This document shows, in pieces, positions 6,889 through 12,632 of a stretch of 12,632 nt of DNA (position 1 is the first letter of the stretch; each line of letters opens with the position of its first letter). The stretch lies in the NCBI GenBank assembly GCA_016840965.1, contig JAEORI010000028.1, positions 1 through 12,632 on the forward strand, given 5' to 3'. This stretch comes from Candidatus Thorarchaeota archaeon (GTDB taxonomy: Archaea; Asgardarchaeota; Thorarchaeia; Thorarchaeales; Thorarchaeaceae). Below the pieces are notes generated by a model that was not told where the DNA came from, did no database searches, and saw only the letters and a list, made by a program, of their open reading frames with translations. The position numbers and the translations under genes are program-made.

Positions 6889-6950
6889 CAGGAGTTGGCC
6901 TCAATACCAAGTGTTCATATTCCTGTTCCTTCTGCCAGGAATTGTTCAAT

Positions 6951-8981
6951 ATGAAAGTAATCGGAGTTGATGTAGGTGGCACCTTCACTGATTTGGTTTT
7001 GCTATGTTCTGAAACCGGTGAACAATATGTACACAAGGTACCATCAACTCCAGAGTGCCAAGATAGCGCAGTTACGAAAGGAGTGACTGAAATTCTTGAA
7101 GCACATCAGATCAATCCTCGAGATGTTTACCTGATTGTCCATGGAACGACTGTGGCAACGAATGCGATGTTAGAGAGAAAAGGAGCGAGAGTAGTTCTCC
7201 TGACCACTGAAGGACTCGAGGATGTACTTGAGATAGGTCGACAAAATAGAGAAGACATATACAATCTCCAAGCATCTAGAGCTGAACCATTGGTATCACG
7301 TGAGGATAGAATTGGTGTTAGAGAGCGACTTGATTCAAAGGGTAATGTTCTCATAGCTTTGAGCGATTCATCAATTGAAAGTGTAATATCTGAAGTATTT
7401 GAAAGACATCCAGACTCGGTGGCGATTTCACTTCTTTTCTCCTTTCTAAATCATCAACATGAAAAGAAGCTGCAAGAGGCGCTCAGCAAGTCTTCAGAAC
7501 TTTATGTTGTTGCATCTTCGGATGTCCTCCCAGAATTTCGAGAATATGAGCGCACATCAACAACAGTTTTGGAGGCATACTTGGGACCCCTTGTAAATGG
7601 GTATCTTCAACGGCTTAATCACTCTCTATCTAAAATCTGTCCAAACAGCAAGTTGACTGTTATGCAGTCGAATGGAGGAACGATGCTCGCATCAAATACA
7701 CAAGGGAATACAATGGGTCTCGCAATATCTGGTCTTGCAGGTGGAGCCATTGGGGGATGGGAATATGCAAAACAATGGAAAGTTCCCAAGGTAATAACTC
7801 TCGATATGGGAGGTACGAGTTGCGACATCTGCGCGATTACAGGTGATATAATTGTACGACCAGATAATGAGGTGGGAGGTTTACCTCTCAGAACACCTTC
7901 AGTCGATGTCAAAACGATTGGAGCGGGAGGAGGGAGCATTGCATGGATTGATGATGCAGGAGTTCTTCATGTTGGTCCTCAAAGTGCAGGAGCTGTGCCA
8001 GGTCCTGCAGCGTATGGCAAAGGGGGCACTGATGCGACTGTTACAGATGCAAATCTAGTTCTTGGACGTTTGAACCCAGATTATTTCTTGGGCGGTGATG
8101 TGGATTTAGATATTAAAAGTGCAAAGCAAGCCATTTCTAAATTGTCCGCAACCCTTGGACTATCGATAGAGGAAACAGCCCTAGGCATTATTAGAATTTC
8201 AACAGCCAACATGGTTCAAGCCATTAGAGAGGTCACAGTAGAAAGGGGAACAGATCCACGAAAGTTCACCCTAATCCCGTTTGGAGGAGCTGGTCCTACT
8301 CAAGCCAAAGACATCGCTGAAGCGCTTCACATTGATGAGATTCTTGTTCCTCCTCATCCGGGAATAACTTCAGCTCTCGGTCTTGTGTGTACAGATTTAC
8401 GAGTAGACCTCATGAAGAGCATCATTGTTTTAGCACATGAAGAAAATCAAAGAAACCTAATGTCTACCTTTGCTATTTTAACTAATGAGGCTGAGAGAAG
8501 GCTTGTGAGTCAAGGCGCAAACAGAGAGAACATTAGATTCTCTTGGAAAGTTGACATGAGATATACTGGTCAATCTCATGAACTTAGTATTGATATTCCT
8601 GAGAAAAGGAATAAGATAGTTGGCGAATCTGTATCGAGATTTGAAAAGTTGCACCAGGAAACCTTTGGATATATGTTGAATGGGCGAAATGTTGAGTGGG
8701 TCACCGCGAGGATTGTGGCTGAGTCTAGCTCTGCGAAATTCAGACCACTTTCACACGATGTAGATACTCTAGCACACCCAATAGGTGAACGATCAATCTT
8801 GGTGGATGACGGAACTGGTGTGAAAGCGGATGTGTATCGCAGATGGGAGCTCGCCAAAGGACAGGTCATCTCAGGACCAGCAATTATCGAGCAGCTTGAC
8901 ACAACCACCTATGTGGGTATTGGATGGTCAGCAACTCAAGAGAAAGATGCTGTGCTCTGGATGAGGAGGGAAATGAATTGA
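6951..8981 (+). CDS. hyuA: HyuA subunit of hydantoinase/oxoprolinase/acetone carboxylase family
   Basis: A 676-residue subunit of the ATP-using HyuA/HyuB family, whose members open hydantoins or 5-oxoproline or carboxylate ketones. IGVDVGGTFTDLVLL (4-18) is the N-terminal ASKHA phosphate loop, HGTTVATNAMLERKG (64-78) the conserved N-domain motif, ITLDMGGTSCDI (282-293) the second phosphate loop, and GAGGGSIAWID (324-334), GPQSAGAVPGPAAYG (342-356) and PFGGAGP (443-449) are hallmark core motifs. The length is normal for a free prokaryotic HyuA. The frame begins at a TTG at 6942, but the ATG at 6951 starts directly before the phosphate loop and has AGGA 10 nt upstream. It overlaps hyuB. No acetone-carboxylase gamma subunit, PxpA or transporter gene is nearby, so the substrate stays open; N-methylhydantoin, 5-oxoproline and a ketone are all possible. 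Confidence 0.9.
   Translation: MKVIGVDVGGTFTDLVLLCSETGEQYVHKVPSTPECQDSAVTKGVTEILEAHQINPRDVYLIVHGTTVATNAMLERKGARVVLLTTEGLEDVLEIGRQNREDIYNLQASRAEPLVSREDRIGVRERLDSKGNVLIALSDSSIESVISEVFERHPDSVAISLLFSFLNHQHEKKLQEALSKSSELYVVASSDVLPEFREYERTSTTVLEAYLGPLVNGYLQRLNHSLSKICPNSKLTVMQSNGGTMLASNTQGNTMGLAISGLAGGAIGGWEYAKQWKVPKVITLDMGGTSCDICAITGDIIVRPDNEVGGLPLRTPSVDVKTIGAGGGSIAWIDDAGVLHVGPQSAGAVPGPAAYGKGGTDATVTDANLVLGRLNPDYFLGGDVDLDIKSAKQAISKLSATLGLSIEETALGIIRISTANMVQAIREVTVERGTDPRKFTLIPFGGAGPTQAKDIAEALHIDEILVPPHPGITSALGLVCTDLRVDLMKSIIVLAHEENQRNLMSTFAILTNEAERRLVSQGANRENIRFSWKVDMRYTGQSHELSIDIPEKRNKIVGESVSRFEKLHQETFGYMLNGRNVEWVTARIVAESSSAKFRPLSHDVDTLAHPIGERSILVDDGTGVKADVYRRWELAKGQVISGPAIIEQLDTTTYVGIGWSATQEKDAVLWMRREMN
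8965..8981 (+). promoter_or_regulatory. Ribosome site and TTGA overlap coupling hyuA to hyuB
   Basis: GGAGGG (8965-8970) lies inside the last codons of hyuA, seven nucleotides before a TTG at 8978. That TTG overlaps the hyuA stop as TTGA, so ribosomes ending hyuA can restart directly on hyuB. Upstream in-frame starts such as 8924 would give a 58-nt overlap and an N-terminus unlike the family, so this site decides the hyuB start. Confidence 0.75.
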
Positions 8982-10564
8982 TTGAGGACCCAATCACATT
9001 CGAAGTAACCAAGAACGCCCTAACTTCGGTTGCAGCAGAAATGACACAAGCCCTAAGGAGGTCTGCTTTTAGTCCAAATATCAAGGAACGTCGAGATTGT
9101 AGCTGCGCCTTGTTTGATAGAGATGGAAGACTAATTGCTCAGTCAAAAGACATTCCTGTTCATCTTGGAGCAATGCCAATGTCCGTAAAATCTTGCATTA
9201 AGAAACTTGATAGCAATCTAAATGATGGAACTATGGCTCTCGTGAACGACCCCTATTCAGGAGGGTCTCATCTTCCTGACTTAACACTAATAGCACCTGT
9301 ATATTCAGAAGGCGAAAGAGTAGCATTCGTTGCTAATCGTGCCCATCATGCAGATATTGGTGGGGTGAGTCCTGGTTCGATGCCTGGACTCTCGACTTGT
9401 ATTCTTGAAGAAGGTATCATAATTGAACCACGAATTGTGGTTGAAGATGACATCCTCCAGAGTGATGCCATTTCAGACATTCTTTCTGGTACATTAACAC
9501 CAGATGAAAGACTGGGAGATCTATCAGCTCAAATTGCTGCAAATCACGTTGGTATAAAACGACTGGGGGAAATAGCAGAAACTTTTGGATGGTCTGGTCT
9601 GCTAGAAACATTCACAGAGTTACTTGATTATTCCGCAATGAGAATGAGAAATGCTCTTTCTCACTATAGCAACCGAAAAGCTAGATTCAGTGACATGCTT
9701 GACAGTGATGGCGCAGGTGGATGGAATATTCCTATATCTATCAGCCTTGAAATCAACGATAGCGCTGTAACAGCTGATTTCAAAGGGACATCTGACCAAG
9801 TTAGCGGTAATGTTAACTGTCCATTGGCATCGACATTATCTTCCATCTACTATGTGCTGATTGCACTGTTTGGAAGAGATGTCCCGATAAACGAAGGCTG
9901 TTGGAGCATCATTGAAGTTTTTGTTCCTGAAGGTTCTCTCTTGAATCCACGATTTCCAGCAGCTGTTTCAGCAGGTAACGTTGAAACTTCACAGAGAGTT
10001 GTGGATATAACGCTTGGAGCGTTTGCAAAAATAGTAAACGAATTGGTGCCTGCAGCTAGTCAGGGTACGATGAACAATTTGACCATTGGAGGCATCGATC
10101 CAAGATCAGGAAAGGCATTCTCCTTCTACGAAACTATTGGTGGCGGCTCAGGTGCATCGAAGGGGCACAATGGCGTTAGCGGAATACATACACATATGAC
10201 AAACACATTGAACACCCCAATTGAGGCACTAGAAACTGAATATCCACTTATGGTCCGTAAATACTCCATCAGAAGAGGAACTGGAGGGAATGGTTGTTGG
10301 AGAGGAGGAGATGGTATCATTAGGGAGATAGAGATACTTGCAGACAAGTGTACAATCTCGATTCAATCTGAAAGGAGAGAACTTCAGCCTTGGGGACTTT
10401 ATGATGGGGAGAATGGTAGTGTGGGCAGAAATAGTTTAATCTACGATAATCGAGTCCATCCTCTTGAAGCAAAATCAACTATAGTAGCTCCGAAGAGATC
10501 TATTGTGAGAATTGAAACACCTGGGGGAGGAGGGTGGGGTTCTCCTCCTTCCAGGACTACATAG
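8978..10564 (+). CDS. hyuB: HyuB subunit of hydantoinase/oxoprolinase/acetone carboxylase family
   Basis: A 528-residue partner of HyuA, of normal family length. It begins MIEDPITFEVTKNAL, the usual HyuB start, from a TTG that overlaps the hyuA stop. Conserved landmarks are HLGAMP (62-67), NDPYSGGSHLPD (90-101), ANRAHHADIGGVSPGSMPG (119-137) with the His-His-x-Asp group seen as metal-binding in related carboxylases, the GGGSGASKGHNGVSG segment encoded near 10141-10185, HTHMTNTLNTPIEALE (10189-10236), and a Gly-rich end TPGGGGWGSP. HyuB is the catalytic or substrate-binding half that works with ATP-activated substrate from HyuA. The pair should form a cytosolic hetero-oligomer and be made in matched amounts through translational coupling. 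The gene converges with the unknown 250-residue gene, with 7 nt between stops. The exact substrate is unknown. Confidence 0.9.
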   Translation: MIEDPITFEVTKNALTSVAAEMTQALRRSAFSPNIKERRDCSCALFDRDGRLIAQSKDIPVHLGAMPMSVKSCIKKLDSNLNDGTMALVNDPYSGGSHLPDLTLIAPVYSEGERVAFVANRAHHADIGGVSPGSMPGLSTCILEEGIIIEPRIVVEDDILQSDAISDILSGTLTPDERLGDLSAQIAANHVGIKRLGEIAETFGWSGLLETFTELLDYSAMRMRNALSHYSNRKARFSDMLDSDGAGGWNIPISISLEINDSAVTADFKGTSDQVSGNVNCPLASTLSSIYYVLIALFGRDVPINEGCWSIIEVFVPEGSLLNPRFPAAVSAGNVETSQRVVDITLGAFAKIVNELVPAASQGTMNNLTIGGIDPRSGKAFSFYETIGGGSGASKGHNGVSGIHTHMTNTLNTPIEALETEYPLMVRKYSIRRGTGGNGCWRGGDGIIREIEILADKCTISIQSERRELQPWGLYDGENGSVGRNSLIYDNRVHPLEAKSTIVAPKRSIVRIETPGGGGWGSPPSRTT

Positions 10565-10571
10565 ATTGTAT

Positions 10572-11324
10572 CTATACAGCTACTGATAAGGCTCCATCAA
10601 TAGCGTTAATCTTCAAAGTCTGTTTTTTCGCTCCTGCGCTTACATCAACATAATAGACAGGGACATAGTATCCCTCTAATTTCTTGAAAACTAGTGAATG
10701 TGATGTTATTCGTTTTGCTCCAGATGGTTTTTGCCCAGCCATCTTGGAAACAACCTTAACTACTTTCTCAAGACTATTGAATTTACCAGGACTAATTTTA
10801 TTCTTTTTAATCCATGAAGCGCTAGCAGTCTTTTTTCCTGAACCTTTCAAAAGAGATTCAAATGCGCGTGCAGGACCGCCGGTCCTACCATCCAAAATCA
10901 TGCCATCAGATCGCTTGATTTCAAAGAGTTCAATCATTTCTAATTTGATGGAGTAGAAATCTCCTTTCTTCTTTGGAGTATATACATCCTTTCCAACTAT
11001 CGCCCCCTTAACCTGTTCAGTAACACCGATGTCCTGGGACCTGAGTCGCAGGAATTCTACCTTTAGTTCAGCATCATATATGCAATAAAAATCATATTTG
11101 ATAGAAGGTTTCCCGATACTAACCTCAGTGGGAGTCACTCCGAGAATACCAGCACTTTCTGTTTCTGCTGTCTTCTTTGCTTTTTCGAGATTTACGTTTG
11201 TACTGAAATAGTATAGTTTCCCCTTTCTACTATCAGTACTCATTTTTGCGTGAGCACCAGTTACTTTAAACATTGAAGGGCTTAGTGTTTGTTTTGCTTT
11301 TGTTTTTGTCTTCTTCTTTGCCAT
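10572..11324 (-). CDS. Unknown lysine-rich protein with duplicated PepSY-like units
   Basis: I do not recognise this 250-residue protein. It starts with a strongly basic stretch (KKKTKTKAK) and has no signal peptide or membrane helix, so it is probably cytosolic and may touch nucleic acid or acidic surfaces. Residues 46-112 and 185-250 look like two copies of one unit: a helix starting LEKxxK, then a beta pair (YDFYCIYDAEL against YYVPVYYVDVS), then a closing strand-turn (QVKGAIVG against AIDGALSV). The second copy ends in a way that resembles PepSY-type domains. A central segment (about 113-184) contains LFEIKRSDGMILDGRTGGPARAF. The ATG start has only a weak GTGG upstream. The gene lies 75 nt after gltX on the same strand and may be cotranscribed. 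It is long and compositionally normal, so it is very likely a real gene. Confidence 0.75.
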   Translation of the reverse strand: MAKKKTKTKAKQTLSPSMFKVTGAHAKMSTDSRKGKLYYFSTNVNLEKAKKTAETESAGILGVTPTEVSIGKPSIKYDFYCIYDAELKVEFLRLRSQDIGVTEQVKGAIVGKDVYTPKKKGDFYSIKLEMIELFEIKRSDGMILDGRTGGPARAFESLLKGSGKKTASASWIKKNKISPGKFNSLEKVVKVVSKMAGQKPSGAKRITSHSLVFKKLEGYYVPVYYVDVSAGAKKQTLKINAIDGALSVAV

Positions 11325-11399
11325 AACGAACCACTATACTGATAGAATACAGTTAGCTATTTGTCCTCTTTGGCCGCTATTAGCCTAAATTCTAAACTT

Positions 11400-12632
11400 T
11401 TATTTGTGAGCAAAAGCCGCCTTTATCGGTGTACCCATATCATTTAGCTTGGCAAAACCAACTCTCTCAAACTGTACGAATGACCCTTTTGCGAGCTCTC
11501 TTATGTCTGGTTCGCCAAAACCAGTCACTATTGAGCCATCAACCATTGTAAGCTCTACTGGAACGCTATTTAGTTTTGGAACCCAATGAATTATGGGACC
11601 ATTAATATTCCTGACCTCATCGACATCTAAACTATGCAGCTTAACAGAAACTGGTTTTAACTCCTGGAGAGTAAAGTTTGCGAGATCTTTGAGTCGGAAA
11701 ATGCTTCCTTTCTTCATTTTCTTCAAATCAGATTCAGCTACCCCGAATGTTGCTTTCCCCTTGCGAGCTCCAAGTGGGATTTTCCGAAAACCTTGATTGG
11801 GAAAATCAGGATGGACAGGTACATTGGCGATCTTAACATCTGCTGGAATTCCGTCAGCTTCAATCCATATGGGGTTTCTGACAAAGAAAACACGAGGCGT
11901 TTCCGCATCCCTCAATTTTCTATTCTCAGAATAGACGGATTTCATTGAAATTGAAATGTCAACGATGCTAAGACCCAAGTCCAACATTACTTTTCTGAGT
12001 GCTCTTTGGTCTATGCCTCTCTTCTCAAGTGACTGAAGGCTCCAAGTTCGAGGGTCATCCCAGCCAGAATATGTTCCTTCACGAACTTCCCGACTGGATT
12101 TGCTTTTACTAAGTGTTGCATCTTCAAACTTTAGACGACCATAGTATAGCAACTCAGGATGTTGCCAGTCATAAATATTCCAGATGTGTTGTTCTATCTT
12201 ACCTTCTTTCACTAAATCCTTTCCACGTATGATGTGAGAGATTCCCAGTTCATGATCGTCGATACCCCAAGAATACTCCAGTAAAGGCCAGACGCGATAC
12301 TTTGTACCAACTCGAGGATGCTCAGTTTCCGATATCCGAAGTATCACATGATCACGCATTGCTGGGTCTGGATTCTTCATTCCAGTCTTAAGCCGAACAG
12401 CTGCTGCTCTCTCTGGATATGTCCCATCGAGCATCTTCTCCCACCGATATAGATTATCTTCTACACTGAGAGATTGACAAGCACATGCAATCCCCTTAAT
12501 TTTGTGCTCCTTACGCCAGATATTAGCATCGCAATCGCAGACATACGCTTCTTTCCTCTTTAGCAGGTCAACAGCGTATTTGTAAAACAAGTCTAACCTA
12601 TCAGATTTGTATACAGTCTTGTTTATTTTCAC
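11400..12632 (-). CDS. gltX: Glutamyl-tRNA synthetase, archaeal type (5' truncated)
   Basis: The window holds the C-terminal 410 residues of the enzyme that charges tRNA-Glu (and, in many archaea, tRNA-Gln for later amidation). The frame is open to the window edge; the GTG at the edge reads as an internal codon, and the HIGH-motif part of the Rossmann fold lies outside. Visible are a cysteine pair set C32, C34, C50, C52 (VCDCD and ACAC), probably a zinc knuckle, then YSWGIDDHELGISHIIRGKD, the KMSKS-type loop LSKSKSS (174-180), and EGTYSGWDDPRTWSLQSLEKRGI (185-207, fragment numbering), typical of the archaeal/eukaryotic class Ib GluRS. The C-terminal part is a beta-barrel anticodon-binding region with PVELTMVDGSIVTGFGEPD and FVQFERVGFAKL. 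Full-length relatives have about 550-580 residues, so about 150 are missing. The unknown 250-residue gene follows 75 nt downstream. Confidence 0.93.
   Translation of the reverse strand: MKINKTVYKSDRLDLFYKYAVDLLKRKEAYVCDCDANIWRKEHKIKGIACACQSLSVEDNLYRWEKMLDGTYPERAAAVRLKTGMKNPDPAMRDHVILRISETEHPRVGTKYRVWPLLEYSWGIDDHELGISHIIRGKDLVKEGKIEQHIWNIYDWQHPELLYYGRLKFEDATLSKSKSSREVREGTYSGWDDPRTWSLQSLEKRGIDQRALRKVMLDLGLSIVDISISMKSVYSENRKLRDAETPRVFFVRNPIWIEADGIPADVKIANVPVHPDFPNQGFRKIPLGARKGKATFGVAESDLKKMKKGSIFRLKDLANFTLQELKPVSVKLHSLDVDEVRNINGPIIHWVPKLNSVPVELTMVDGSIVTGFGEPDIRELAKGSFVQFERVGFAKLNDMGTPIKAAFAHK

Noticed and set aside
12600..12632. Start codon of gltX at the window edge (GTG)
   Set aside because: The HIGH-motif N-terminal portion of GluRS is missing, so the frame must continue beyond the window; this GTG is an internal codon.

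Overview
The window looks like chromosomal DNA of an archaeon. It encodes a small histone, an archaeal/eukaryotic-type glutamyl-tRNA synthetase, and a rhodanese-less ThiI carrying the cysteine pattern of the archaeal Fe-S type. Starts are often preceded by GGTG-type Shine-Dalgarno (SD) sequences, and several genes begin with GTG or TTG. A threonine-stalked membrane phosphatase, a large repeat-bearing surface protein with a cytosolic tail, and moderate AT-rich composition would fit the Asgard group (for example Thorarchaeota-like). That placement is an inference: no marker here settles it. I see no rRNA, tRNA, CRISPR array, insertion sequence or phage gene.

Layout from left to right: (1) A 5'-truncated plus-strand gene for a surface protein with immunoglobulin-like repeats, one membrane helix and a long acidic cytosolic tail. 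A hairpin separates it from (2) a minus-strand group: thiI (tRNA 4-thiouridine synthesis), then the histone, then a DUF2334 polysaccharide-deacetylase-like protein. (3) A 270-nt divergent region between thiI and the next gene holds TATA-like sequence and a 19-codon reading frame behind a strong SD. (4) A plus-strand tandem GNAT acetyltransferase converges, 9 nt apart, with (5) a minus-strand membrane-anchored alkaline phosphatase. (6) A short divergent promoter region leads to a plus-strand two-gene operon, hyuA-hyuB, whose genes overlap by 4 nt at TTGA. (7) This operon converges, 7 nt apart, with a minus-strand gene for a 250-residue protein I cannot name. (8) The window ends in the 5'-truncated glutamyl-tRNA synthetase gene.

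Most genes are independent housekeeping or surface functions. The only firm functional unit is hyuA-hyuB, the two subunits of an ATP-dependent hydantoinase/oxoprolinase/carboxylase-type enzyme. The surface protein and the phosphatase share a layout of extracellular domain, C-terminal helix and cytosolic end, and so belong to the cell envelope. I found no convincing undescribed multi-gene system. The points most worth checking are the repeat architecture and cytosolic tail of the surface protein, the internal duplication in the unknown 250-residue protein, the mini-ORF, and active-site variations in the phosphatase, ThiI and the GNAT protein.
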